This document shows positions 1 to 5,989 of a stretch of DNA of 22,148 nt, piece after piece; position 1 is the stretch's first letter, and each line of letters starts with the position of its first letter. The stretch is from a bacterium (GTDB lineage Bacteria; Actinomycetota; Acidimicrobiia; UBA5794; ZC4RG35). The position numbers and the translations under genes were made by a program. The notes below the pieces were generated by a model, which ran no database searches, had not been told where the DNA came from, and saw nothing but the letters and a program-made list of their open reading frames with translations. Location of the stretch: the NCBI GenBank assembly GCA_028819835.1, contig JAPPKR010000060.1:1-22148 (forward strand), given 5' to 3'.

Positions 1-643
1 GGGTCTGCAACTGGGGGACGGTGGGAAGGTAAGAGCAGAAGACTCCCCCCACCGGTTGTGCATCGGCGGCCACCTGAGCGGCGTGCCATGGCTCTGGGAC
101 ATCCAGCACCACCCGCTCGGGGCCAACCTCCGCGATCGCATCCTCAACCTTCCCCCGGCGAAGCTCCAACTGCGGTGGGACGTCCCCGAACCAGCGCCGG
201 ATCATCTTCCGGGCGTGACCGGCGTGATCCGGACGGATCTCCACCGAGACCACCCTTCCAGCCTCCCCCACCGCCCTGGCCAGCGCCATCGCCAGGGCGC
301 CCGATCCGGTCCCTCCCTCCACCACTGTCATCCCGGGAGCGATGTCCGCCCACATGAGGATCGGACCGATGTCCTTGGGATACACCACCTGTGCGCCGCG
401 TTTCATCTTGAGGATGAAGTCGGCCAACCGGGGACGGAGTAAGCGCAGCCCCGCTCCCCCCGACGATCTCAGCAGGATCCCCTCGGGTTGACCGATGATG
501 TCGCGGTGGGGAAGTATTCCCATGTGGTACTCGAAGCGGCGGGAGGGATCGAGGAGCACCATGAACCGCCGGCCCTTCCCGTCGATCAACAGGGCCACCT
601 CTCCTTCCCGGAGGGAGCGGTCCGAAGAAGACTTCTCGCCCAT
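1..643 (-). CDS. trmI: tRNA (adenine-58-N1)-methyltransferase TrmI, 3' part missing
   Basis: A reading frame begins at ATG 643 and runs off the left edge after 214 codons without a stop. The SAM-binding glycine-rich loop VVEGGTGSGAL lies near residues 107-117, followed by the acidic strand end VVSVEIRPDH (131-140) and the active-site-type motif VLDVPEPW (179-186, Asp181). An N-terminal beta domain precedes the Rossmann fold, as is usual in the TrmI/Trm61 family of about 260-280 residues, so some 50-60 residues are missing. Members of this family methylate N1 of A58 in the tRNA T-loop using SAM. The start codon directly abuts the TGA of the upstream thiolation gene (TGA then ATG), so the two are almost certainly co-translated. 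This pairing is meaningful because m1A58 and 2-thio-T54 lie in the same T-loop and are biochemically linked in Thermus. Confidence 0.88.
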   Translation of the reverse strand, partial: MGEKSSSDRSLREGEVALLIDGKGRRFMVLLDPSRRFEYHMGILPHRDIIGQPEGILLRSSGGAGLRLLRPRLADFILKMKRGAQVVYPKDIGPILMWADIAPGMTVVEGGTGSGALAMALARAVGEAGRVVSVEIRPDHAGHARKMIRRWFGDVPPQLELRRGKVEDAIAEVGPERVVLDVPEPWHAAQVAADAQPVGGVFCSYLPTVPQLQT

Positions 644-1558
644 TCAGACGCTGCGGCCGGCGATGCGAAGCACGGTCGCCTTCTTCATCCGGCAGAAGGA
701 ACAGTTCTCCCCCGGCGTTGGGCGACCGCACTCCCCGCAAGCCAGGAGTTCGGGGGGATCGGGCGGGAAGTAGGCCGCTCCCCGGTCGAGGAACCCGAAG
801 AGAAACTGCGCCTTCAGACCGGGAGACTGTTCCTCCAGGCGGTTCAGCCACTCCTTGTAGCGGTTGATGGTGTTCCCCGCCGCCATGGGGCATTCCTCTA
901 TCTCGTATTGGATTCCCCGCAGGACCGCATAGGCGGCCGTCTCCCGCTCCGCCACCCGGAGGAGCGGCTTCACCTTGCGCACCAGTCCCCCGTCGGAGGT
1001 GGGAAGCACCGGACGCTGGCGAGCGAGAAACTCCACCTCCCAGCGAAGTACGTTGCCCATGAGCACCGCCGCCTCGTCGTCGAGATTGTGCCCCACCACC
1101 AATACGTCGTATCCCATCTCGGCAGCCGCTTCGTTCAGGAGGTAGCGCTTGGACAGACCACAGGCCGAACAGGCCGCCCGGCTGGTTAACCTGGCGGCCT
1201 CGGGGATGGAGAAACCGTGATCAGATCCCAGGTCCACCACCCGGAGGGACAGATCCCGCTCCGAGGCGAACTGTCGGCTGAGGCGCAGGCCGTCGGAACT
1301 GTACTCATCGATCCCTAGATGCAAATAGACGCCATCCACCCGGTATCCCAGCACGGTCAGGATCTCCCAGAGGGCAAGACTGTCCTTCCCTCCCGACACC
1401 CCCAGCACCAACCGGTCGTCGGCGCCGAACATGTGATGGTCGGAGATGGTCCGGGCCACCTGCCGATGGATGTGCTCTATGAAGTGGGACCGGCAGAAGC
1501 CGGCGTTGTGCCGCCGCACCGAGATGACCGCTCTCTCCCGACACACCCGGCACTTCAC
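644..1558 (-). CDS. ttuA: tRNA T54 2-sulfurtransferase, TtuA type
   Basis: 304 residues, GTG start. The N-terminus has a zinc-finger-like set (Cys3, Cys6, Cys22, His25). The PP-loop ATP pyrophosphatase motif SGGKDS is at 55-60 and GHNLDDEA at about 156-163. Cys130 and Cys133 (motif AACSACG) plus Cys223 (EECPMA) sit where TtuA-type enzymes hold their Fe-S cluster. The C-terminus has a second zinc finger, CGECG...CSFC. This double-finger architecture separates the TtuA branch from TtcA and TilS. Known members activate U/T54 by adenylation and insert sulfur to give 2-thioribothymidine, taking the sulfur from a TtuB thiocarboxylate. A GGAGG sequence 11 nt before the GTG overlaps the end of the ttuB-like gene. 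The substrate is inferred; a TtcA-like role on another tRNA position cannot be excluded from sequence alone. Confidence 0.87.
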   Translation of the reverse strand: MKCRVCRERAVISVRRHNAGFCRSHFIEHIHRQVARTISDHHMFGADDRLVLGVSGGKDSLALWEILTVLGYRVDGVYLHLGIDEYSSDGLRLSRQFASERDLSLRVVDLGSDHGFSIPEAARLTSRAACSACGLSKRYLLNEAAAEMGYDVLVVGHNLDDEAAVLMGNVLRWEVEFLARQRPVLPTSDGGLVRKVKPLLRVAERETAAYAVLRGIQYEIEECPMAAGNTINRYKEWLNRLEEQSPGLKAQFLFGFLDRGAAYFPPDPPELLACGECGRPTPGENCSFCRMKKATVLRIAGRSV

Positions 1559-1565
1559 GGCTCCG

Positions 1566-1760
1566 TCAACCTCCCGAGATGACCGGACGCACCTCGATCA
1601 CGTCGTCCGGGTGGAGGCGGACATCGTCGGTCAAAAGCTCGTCGCCCCTGATCACCAGCACCGACTCGGACACCAGGTCGAGCCTGTTGAGCAAGGCTTT
1701 GACCGACCCGGGTCCGCTCACCTCGATCTCCCTCCGGGGCTGGTGCATAATCACCTTCAT
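1566..1760 (-). CDS. ttuB: ubiquitin-like sulfur carrier protein (TtuB/MoaD/ThiS fold)
   Basis: 64 residues starting at ATG 1760 and ending in Ile-Ser-Gly-Gly. The size, the beta-grasp pattern (MKVIMHQ...V.G.GSVKALLNRLDL...VLVIRGDELLTDDVRLHPDDVIEVRPVI) and the terminal Gly-Gly are hallmarks of MoaD/ThiS/TtuB sulfur carriers, whose C-terminal glycine is adenylated and converted to a thiocarboxylate. The gene lies immediately upstream of the TtuA-type gene (7 nt between stop and GTG), which argues for TtuB rather than MoaD or ThiS. No E1-like activating enzyme (TtuC/MoeB/ThiF) or sulfurtransferase is in the window, so those would have to act from elsewhere. Its start overlaps the stop of a 31-codon ORF (ATGA), suggesting translational coupling. 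Confidence 0.83.
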   Translation of the reverse strand: MKVIMHQPRREIEVSGPGSVKALLNRLDLVSESVLVIRGDELLTDDVRLHPDDVIEVRPVISGG

Positions 1761-1852
1761 TGGAAAACGGAGACCACCGAGGTCAGAAGGGTGAGCACCA
1801 ACGCGAGGACCAGCAACCAGACCAGCACTCTCCTCAACCGTTCGTTTCTCAA
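1757..1852 (-). CDS. 31-residue single-helix membrane peptide leading the tRNA-thiolation operon
   Basis: A short ORF starts at TTG 1852, just downstream of a strong AAGGAGG, though the spacing of 4 nt is tight. It ends in a TGA that overlaps the ATG of the sulfur-carrier gene (ATGA). The peptide has a basic head (RNERLRR) and one hydrophobic helix (VLVWLLVLALVLTLLTSVV), so an N-in single-pass membrane peptide is predicted. A stop codon lies upstream in frame, which limits the start to this TTG or a nearby downstream TTG. I do not recognise the family. It may simply carry ribosomes into the sulfur-carrier start, or it may be a genuine small membrane protein. The evidence is the ribosome-binding site, the overlap and the hydrophobic segment. 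Confidence 0.5.
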   Translation of the reverse strand: MRNERLRRVLVWLLVLALVLTLLTSVVSVFQ

Positions 1853-1910
1853 GACGCCTCCTTCCGCTCGGTGGTCCTAGGCTTGGCTCCTCACTACGTT
1901 ACCTTTCCGG

Positions 1911-2048
1911 ATGAGAAGCGACCGCCTGAAGAAGTACGGCATCACCAGCGCCTTCCGCGGAGCGCGCACCGGGGACTTCTGGCTGATGGCGGCCGGCCTG
2001 TTCATCTGGCGCCTGGCCTCCCGAAGGAGGAACCGCCGCCGGATCTAG
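1911..2048 (+). CDS. small basic one-helix membrane protein (45 aa)
   Basis: ATG 1911 to TAG 2048 encodes 45 residues: a basic amphipathic head (MRSDRLKKYGITSAFRGAR), a short hydrophobic stretch (DFWLMAAGLFIWRLA) and a very basic tail (SRRRNRRRI). No clear ribosome-binding site precedes it, so it could be leaderless or spurious. It is divergent from the tRNA-thiolation operon and converges on the holin-family pair. Its tail resembles that of the 72-residue neighbour (GRRKGRRRIKRA), suggesting related membrane-surface roles. I do not recognise a named family. Confidence 0.45.
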   Translation: MRSDRLKKYGITSAFRGARTGDFWLMAAGLFIWRLASRRRNRRRI

Positions 2049-2061
2049 GGTCCGAACCGGG

Positions 2062-2280
2062 TCAGACCATGCGGGCGAGTTCGGAGATGGCCCTCTTGAT
2101 CCTTCTCCGTCCCTTTCGCCTACCCACCCAGTAGACCACGCCCATCATCGCCGCGGTGCCCAGGCTCCTCAGGAAGACCGGATTGGTCATCCCCTCGCCG
2201 GTGTTGGCAAGGGTGTCGACGATCTTGCGGGCTCCCTGTTCGAGGTCCTCCCGGGTAACCACCGAGGGTTGATCACTCAC
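2062..2280 (-). CDS. small membrane protein with basic tail, coupled to holin-family gene (72 aa)
   Basis: I chose the GTG at 2280, which overlaps the end of the upstream gene by 8 nt, giving 72 residues. A longer in-frame reading exists but would run through the upstream gene. The protein has an acidic, helical N-terminal half (REDLEQGARKIVDTLANTGEG), one probable helix (FLRSLGTAAMMGVVYWVG) and a tail RRKGRRRIKRAISELARMV. In actinobacteria, holin-like DUF1469 proteins are often followed by small helical proteins with a C-terminal membrane segment (DUF3618-like), and this has that shape. The family assignment is an inference from shape and position. Function unknown. Confidence 0.62.
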   Translation of the reverse strand: MSDQPSVVTREDLEQGARKIVDTLANTGEGMTNPVFLRSLGTAAMMGVVYWVGRRKGRRRIKRAISELARMV

Positions 2281-2572
2281 GGCCCACACCCATCTTTCCG
2301 ACCACCAGCGCCCCGCAGAGGAGCACCGCCGAGGTGATCCCGGCTGCGGCCACCCCCCACCAACTCGTTTCTGGGAGGACTTCGACGAGGAAGCCATGTA
2401 GCGCCAAGGATCCCAGCACCGCTCCGAAGCTCACAAGGACTGTCACCGCCACGGCGACCGCCGCCGAGAGCCCCAGCCTCCGCATGGGCTCGACCGTCTC
2501 CTGGCGCAGATACTGCTTGGCCAACTCGATCAGTTCGGCGACCTGTTGGGGCAACTCCCTCGGATCCGTCAT
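2273..2572 (-). CDS. holin-superfamily membrane protein (DUF1469-like)
   Basis: 99 residues from ATG 2572. A soluble N-terminal helix with TDPRELPQQVAELIELAKQY precedes two long hydrophobic segments, about residues 34-66 and 70-92. This is the layout of the actinobacterial phage-holin-superfamily proteins (DUF1469/Phage_holin_3_6), about 100-140 residues, usually chromosomal and not linked to lysis. No other phage gene is nearby, so a prophage remnant is not indicated. The stop overlaps the GTG of the 72-residue gene by 8 nt, so the two form one operon. No strong ribosome-binding site is visible. Confidence 0.72.
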   Translation of the reverse strand: MTDPRELPQQVAELIELAKQYLRQETVEPMRRLGLSAAVAVAVTVLVSFGAVLGSLALHGFLVEVLPETSWWGVAAAGITSAVLLCGALVVGKMGVGRE

Positions 2573-2701
2573 CAGGCATTCAAGGCTACCACTGCCCGTT
2601 CAGGTTCCTCTAAGGGGTTACCTTCCCACGCGGGACTCATCTTGGAAGTTCGAGCCTTGGCGCGGCAAGGACGCTACCCTGCCAAGGGGCCAAGGGGAGG
2701 C

Positions 2702-3955
2702 TCAGCGACTCCTCGCCGGGACGCGGGTCGAAAGGTAGGCGGACAGATGGTCGACCAGGTAACGGGCGTCGTCCTCGGCGCCGTGGATGAAGCTCGACTT
2801 CCGGCGCCGGAGGAAGTTCATCCCGATCCGGTACATGCCGGGCGAATCGGAGACGACGCCACCGTCGTGGCGGAGTCGCCCCTTGTGGTCCAGCACCGGA
2901 ACATGGAGCCATGAGTAGTCCGGCCGGTAACCGGTGGCCCACATTACGGTCTTGATATCGCCGCTGGTGAGGTCGAGACCCAGCGGCGGTGACTTCTCGA
3001 CCCGGGTCCGCTCGTAGCGGCGGGGAGGGCCGTACTCGCCGTCCAGGCCGTGCTCGGTTATCCACTCGTCGATGGACAGCAGCAGCCGCCCCATCTTGAG
3101 GTCGGAGCGGTTGCACTTGTTGTGGAGCGAACCCGACAACTGGGCTTTACCGTCCCTGATGCCGGCCAGCCGGCCCACCAGGCGCACTCCCCGGTCGGTC
3201 AGGGCGTTCAGATCGAGCGTGATCCGTTCCGGCGTCCCCACCAACTGAGGAGAAGGGACGCTGCGGGCCCGCACGATGTCGTCCACCTCGTCGTAACTCT
3301 CGTCGGAGAGGCCGGTGACCTCGAACCAGTAGCGGATGTCCTTCCCGCGGTATACCCGGGGCATGCGGACGTGCTCTCCCACCGAGACCGTCACCTGCCG
3401 CCCCGAACGGTGGATCTCGTCGGCCAGTTGCACGCCGGTGGCCGAAACGCCCACCACCAACACGCCGCCTTCGGGGAGGTCCGAGGGACGGCGGTAGTGG
3501 AACGGGGTCACCGACTCGACCGACGGCGGGAGGGCCGCGGCGATGGGCGGCACCTTGGGAAGGTTGAACTCCCCGGTCGCCAGCACCACGGATCGGCAGG
3601 ACCACGCACCGCGGTTGGTCACCACCTCGTAGCCGTCGCTCTCCCTGCGCACCGAAGTGACGTTGGTAAGGGTGTGGAGGGGCGGATCGACCCACCGGGC
3701 GTACCGGTCTATGAACTCGACGACCTCGGACATGGTCATGAATCCGTCGGGATCATCGCCGTCATAGGCGAAGCCGGGCAACCGGGTCTGCCAGTTGGGA
3801 GTGAGCAGGCGGAGCGAGTCCCAGCGCTCCGTCCGCCACGTGTTGGCCACCTCCCCGCGCTCGAGGACCACATGGTCGATCGAGCGCTGGGAGAGGAGGT
3901 AGCTTACCGCCAGACCGGTGTGCCCGGCGCCGATTACTACGGTGTCGGTCCGCAC
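2702..3955 (-). CDS. flavin-dependent monooxygenase / NAD(P)-binding oxidoreductase (CzcO/FMO type)
   Basis: 417 residues from GTG 3955. The N-terminal FAD-binding motif is VVIGAGHTGLAVSYLLS (G9, G11, G14). The segment NTWRTERWDSLRLLTPNW (39-56) is typical of FMO-like and CzcO-like proteins. A second Rossmann motif, VLVVGVSATG (165-174), binds NAD(P)H, and ATGYRPDYSWL near residue 345 is the usual C-terminal FMO-type motif. Such enzymes reduce FAD with NAD(P)H and oxygenate a nucleophilic substrate; the substrate cannot be read from sequence. The gene starts 13 nt after the stop of the OsmC-family gene, so they form one operon, which points to redox or xenobiotic chemistry. Confidence 0.82.
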   Translation of the reverse strand: MRTDTVVIGAGHTGLAVSYLLSQRSIDHVVLERGEVANTWRTERWDSLRLLTPNWQTRLPGFAYDGDDPDGFMTMSEVVEFIDRYARWVDPPLHTLTNVTSVRRESDGYEVVTNRGAWSCRSVVLATGEFNLPKVPPIAAALPPSVESVTPFHYRRPSDLPEGGVLVVGVSATGVQLADEIHRSGRQVTVSVGEHVRMPRVYRGKDIRYWFEVTGLSDESYDEVDDIVRARSVPSPQLVGTPERITLDLNALTDRGVRLVGRLAGIRDGKAQLSGSLHNKCNRSDLKMGRLLLSIDEWITEHGLDGEYGPPRRYERTRVEKSPPLGLDLTSGDIKTVMWATGYRPDYSWLHVPVLDHKGRLRHDGGVVSDSPGMYRIGMNFLRRRKSSFIHGAEDDARYLVDHLSAYLSTRVPARSR

Positions 3956-3968
3956 CCCGCCTCGCCCG

Positions 3969-4523
3969 TTAGTTGACCTGTACGGTTACGTTGGTGGGGT
4001 TGGTGAGGATGTCGAACACCGCCGAGATCTTCTGGGACTGGGCCACCAGCGCCTCGACGTCCGCCGAACTGGCCTCATCCGCGTCGATCTGGTAGGCGAC
4101 CCGCACGTCGCTGAAGCCGTTCCTGACTTCGGGATCCGATCCGAGGATGCCCCCGATGTTCATATCGGCCTCGACGGTCGCCTTGACGGAACGCAACTTT
4201 ATCTCGCGGTTCTCCGCCACGGCCGCCACGCCGGCGGTCAGACAGCTCGCCAAGCCGGCCAGCACGATCTCCACCGGAGTGGCGGCGTTGTCCTCCGCGT
4301 TGAACTCCAGAGGATGGTCGGCCTCCACCTTGTAGGTTGACTTGTGAGCGCGTTCTTCGCCCAGCCCGAAATAACCCCCGATAGTGGTCCGGCTGTGCGT
4401 TCCGTGCACCCACTCGTTCGAGGCTCTCCATGTGTAGTCGCCCGCGGCGGGTGTGTCTCCCACAACTCCCCGGGCAAACAGCAGATGTGCTGTGTCCACT
4501 CCGTTGATCTCACCTTTGCTCAT
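3969..4523 (-). CDS. OsmC-family protein with a single conserved cysteine
   Basis: 184 residues from ATG 4523 with a good AAAGGAG 5 nt upstream. The central helix motif LAGLASCLTAGV carries Cys94, the first OsmC/Ohr cysteine. The second cysteine of classical peroxidases is absent: the corresponding stretch reads QKISAVFDILTNP (about 165-177), and Cys94 is the only cysteine in the protein. This is the one-cysteine branch of the OsmC superfamily, so ordinary two-cysteine hydroperoxide reduction is unlikely and the role is uncertain. It heads the operon with the flavin monooxygenase. A -10/-35 pair about 340 nt upstream (4867-4895) faces it through a long structured leader. Confidence 0.85.
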   Translation of the reverse strand: MSKGEINGVDTAHLLFARGVVGDTPAAGDYTWRASNEWVHGTHSRTTIGGYFGLGEERAHKSTYKVEADHPLEFNAEDNAATPVEIVLAGLASCLTAGVAAVAENREIKLRSVKATVEADMNIGGILGSDPEVRNGFSDVRVAYQIDADEASSADVEALVAQSQKISAVFDILTNPTNVTVQVN

Positions 4524-4675
4524 TGGATTCTCCTTTGATTCATTGTTTCATGGTTCGTCACTGTCATGTGGTGTTCACCCCGGAGACCGCATCCACTCTG
4601 TTCGAGCATTGAACTTCGAGAAGGGAACCGGCTCCGGTGACAGAAGTCAAACGCCAAGGATGGTAGGTACCAAAT

Positions 4676-4740
4676 GCTCCCGGGTGGTGGCGTTATCTAT
4701 TGGCGGGCAGTGGTCCCGCTCCGGTGAGCCACCCGGGAGC
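4676..4740. repeat. 12-bp perfect inverted repeat with nested hairpin, upstream of the osmC operon
   Basis: GCTCCCGGGTGG at 4676-4687 is mirrored exactly by CCACCCGGGAGC at 4729-4740. Inside the 41-nt interval, GCGGG (4703-4707) and CCCGC (4715-4719) can form a second stem. The 10-mer GCTCCGGTGA occurs at 4631-4640 and again at 4718-4727. No good ORF spans the region 4524-4996. If transcribed leftward from the promoter at 4867-4895 it would lie in the osmC 5' leader. I could not match it to a known riboswitch class. Confidence 0.6.
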
Positions 4741-4866
4741 CGAGACAACCCATGTAATCGCGCATGGACATGGAGGCTGATTGCTGAAGCATCTTCGTGA
4801 CGATTCCTATCTTGCTGCCTACCGCGCTGTCAGGGGTCTTCGGTCCCGGAAAACCGGGGAAACATG

Positions 4867-4900
4867 ATTATAAGCAGAAACGCACGCGATGCAAATGCAT
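4867..4900 (-). promoter_or_regulatory. promoter toward osmC operon with dyad over the -35
   Basis: On the minus strand TTTGCA (4895-4890) and a consensus TATAAT (4872-4867) are separated by 17 nt. The dyad ATGC-AAAT-GCAT (4889-4900) covers the -35 hexamer and matches the dyad family found beside the small two-helix membrane genes. A CCCGG-AAAA-CCGGG hairpin (about 4848-4861) lies at the start of the presumed leader. Confidence 0.5.
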
Positions 4901-4996
4901 CCCCCCTTCCTCACCGAGAATCGGGGAACGGCAACTCCAAAAGGCTCCTAGCATTCGGCCTATGGGTAGTCCGATGGAGACGAGGAAGGAAGGACC

Positions 4997-5206
4997 ATGA
5001 TCACCTACCACCAGCGCTACGCACCGCGCCTGGCCAGCCTCATCGGACTACAGACCCTCATCCCTACTCAAGCGCTAAAGCTCACAGGCCGCACCCCGGA
5101 AGGAGTGGGCGAAGTCTTCGGCATCAGCGCCAGAGACGCAATCGACCTCGACCGGATCGAGGAGTCCCTGCCGGGGATGTTCGAACTGCGGCACGCCTTC
5201 ACCTGA
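4997..5206 (+). CDS. unknown small protein, first gene of a compact three-gene operon (69 aa)
   Basis: ATG 4997 is preceded by AAGGAAGGACC, a good ribosome-binding site. The protein has 69 residues, with a basic N-terminal half (ITYHQRYAPRLASLIGLQ) and an acidic C-terminal half (ARDAIDLDRIEESLPGMFE). No membrane segment or signal peptide is seen. I do not recognise a family. The TGA overlaps the ATG of the next ORF (TGATG), indicating coupled translation. The lack of a nearby toxin-antitoxin signature makes that label unsupported. Confidence 0.6.
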   Translation: MITYHQRYAPRLASLIGLQTLIPTQALKLTGRTPEGVGEVFGISARDAIDLDRIEESLPGMFELRHAFT

Positions 5207-5325
5207 TGGACTACGCCTCCGAAGCGAACAGCAATCGGGAGTTCCCACCACTGACCACAGTCAGGACCATCCCAGGAGTGAAGGCCCCGGGAACCTCGGA
5301 GCCACAGAACGGAGCGGTCGGTTGA
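5206..5325 (+). CDS. unknown 39-residue ORF bridging two small genes
   Basis: ATG 5206 overlaps the previous stop (TGATG), and its own TGA at 5323-5325 overlaps the TTG start of the next gene. The peptide is hydrophilic and proline-rich (MDYASEANSNREF then PPLTTVRTIPGVKAPGTSE), with no membrane helix. The precise fit between two genes, with start and stop overlaps on both sides, is the main evidence that it is translated. It could instead be a ribosome-passage ORF that couples the outer genes. Confidence 0.45.
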   Translation: MDYASEANSNREFPPLTTVRTIPGVKAPGTSEPQNGAVG

Positions 5326-5618
5326 CGCTCGAAGCAACACCGACCGAAGATGGTAGAGACACAGTCGATGACGACACCGCCGCCTTGGACATGTTCATAC
5401 AGGCAGTGGCGCACGCCACGCTCATCGCCCATCGGATGGAGGAGTTGTCGGTTCGAGAAGTCACCATCGTCCTCGACCAATTCCTGACCGAGCGCCTTCC
5501 CTCCGATGATCCGTACTGGGAGCCCCTGCTGGCCCTGTGCAGGCTCTATCTGGTCACCTTGGACATGACGAAGATCGACTTCGAATTGGATGAACTCCTC
5601 CCTCAAGGGGAAGGCTGA
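5322..5618 (+). CDS. unknown acidic helical protein, third gene of the small operon (98 aa)
   Basis: TTG 5322 is preceded by GGAG 7 nt upstream and overlaps the stop of the 39-residue ORF. The 98-residue product is strongly acidic (TEDGRDTVDDDTAA near the start, DELLPQGEG at the end) and predicted mostly helical, with a middle segment MFIQAVAHATLIAHRMEEL. It has no membrane span. I do not recognise a domain. A compact hairpin follows at 5673-5692, which would end the operon. Confidence 0.6.
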   Translation: MTLEATPTEDGRDTVDDDTAALDMFIQAVAHATLIAHRMEELSVREVTIVLDQFLTERLPSDDPYWEPLLALCRLYLVTLDMTKIDFELDELLPQGEG

Positions 5619-5672
5619 ATGAGGGACACCGGAGGGATCTGTCGAAGGGGCATTCGGGAACGTGCCGCCCTA

Positions 5673-5692
5673 ACGGAGGAGTAGACCTCCGT
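5673..5692 (+). terminator. hairpin after the three-gene small-protein operon
   Basis: ACGGAGG (5673-5679), a 6-nt loop and CCTCCGT (5686-5692) form a perfect 7-bp stem 55 nt after the last stop. There is no T-run, so intrinsic termination is plausible only in the loose actinobacterial sense. Confidence 0.4.
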
Positions 5693-5718
5693 CAACCACC
5701 AGAGCGTGTCAGCGAGGT

Positions 5719-5797
5719 CGGTGTTCCAGGGAATGGAGCCAAACACCGCGCCCTCCTCTCTCCGGCGGGAGAATCGAAAACGGCCGAGCCTCCCGCC
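5719..5797. repeat. two consecutive inverted repeats before the solo element
   Basis: CGGTGTT (5719-5725) pairs with AACACCG (5742-5748), and GGCGGGAG (5764-5771) pairs with CTCCCGCC (5790-5797). Both stems are perfect. They lie in a gene-free stretch (5619-5825) just before a dyad promoter. Confidence 0.4.
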
Positions 5798-5825
5798 TTC
5801 CCCTCACCAGGATCGGAACACCCAT

Positions 5826-5853
5826 TTGTTTTATTTCGCAGGTGCAATATATG
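5826..5853 (+). promoter_or_regulatory. dyad promoter (TCGC-AGGT-GCAA) of the solo RNA element
   Basis: TTGTTT (5826-5831) and TATATG (5848-5853) give a -35/-10-like pair with a 16-nt spacer. The dyad TCGC-AGGT-GCAA occupies 5836-5847 and abuts the -10, the same spacing seen at 7137-7148, 8407-8418 and 12498-12509. It stands in an AT-rich island inside GC-rich DNA. Confidence 0.5.
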
Positions 5854-5898
5854 ATTTGGGCCTAGAGATGAGACTTCCCCCTCTGGCCTCCTGCCGTC

Positions 5899-5989
5899 AG
5901 TCCTTTCGCGGGGGTTCGCAACTGAGGGGGAGCATTGGAGCGGGGGGACGGACACCATCTCATCCTTGGGTTGAAACCGTCGTCCCCCC
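5899..5989 (+). ncRNA. candidate structured RNA element, partial copy without its membrane gene
   Basis: The stretch 5901-5931 (TCCTTTCGCGGGGGTTCGCA followed by ACTGAGGGGG) matches the minus-strand stretch 8005-7970 downstream of the 65-residue membrane gene, and less closely 7550-7600 and 12651-12675. It is followed by a 9-bp perfect stem, GGGGGGACG (5942-5950) with CGTCCCCCC (5981-5989), and a pyrimidine-rich tail. No credible ORF lies between the promoter at 5826-5853 and this element, so if transcribed it would be a small RNA of roughly 130-140 nt. RNA function is an inference. Confidence 0.4.

Noticed and set aside
2062..2572. Prophage remnant
   Set aside because: The holin-superfamily gene is of the chromosomal actinobacterial type and no other phage gene is present.
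4640..4760. Cobalamin riboswitch in the osmC upstream region
   Set aside because: Fragments such as GGGAACCGG, GGTCCCGC and CGGGAGCC look suggestive, but they are on the strand opposite to the osmC operon and the order and spacing of the conserved core do not fit.
4997..5618. Toxin-antitoxin system
   Set aside because: Small size and overlaps invite the label, but no toxin fold, DNA-binding antitoxin domain or palindromic operator was recognised.
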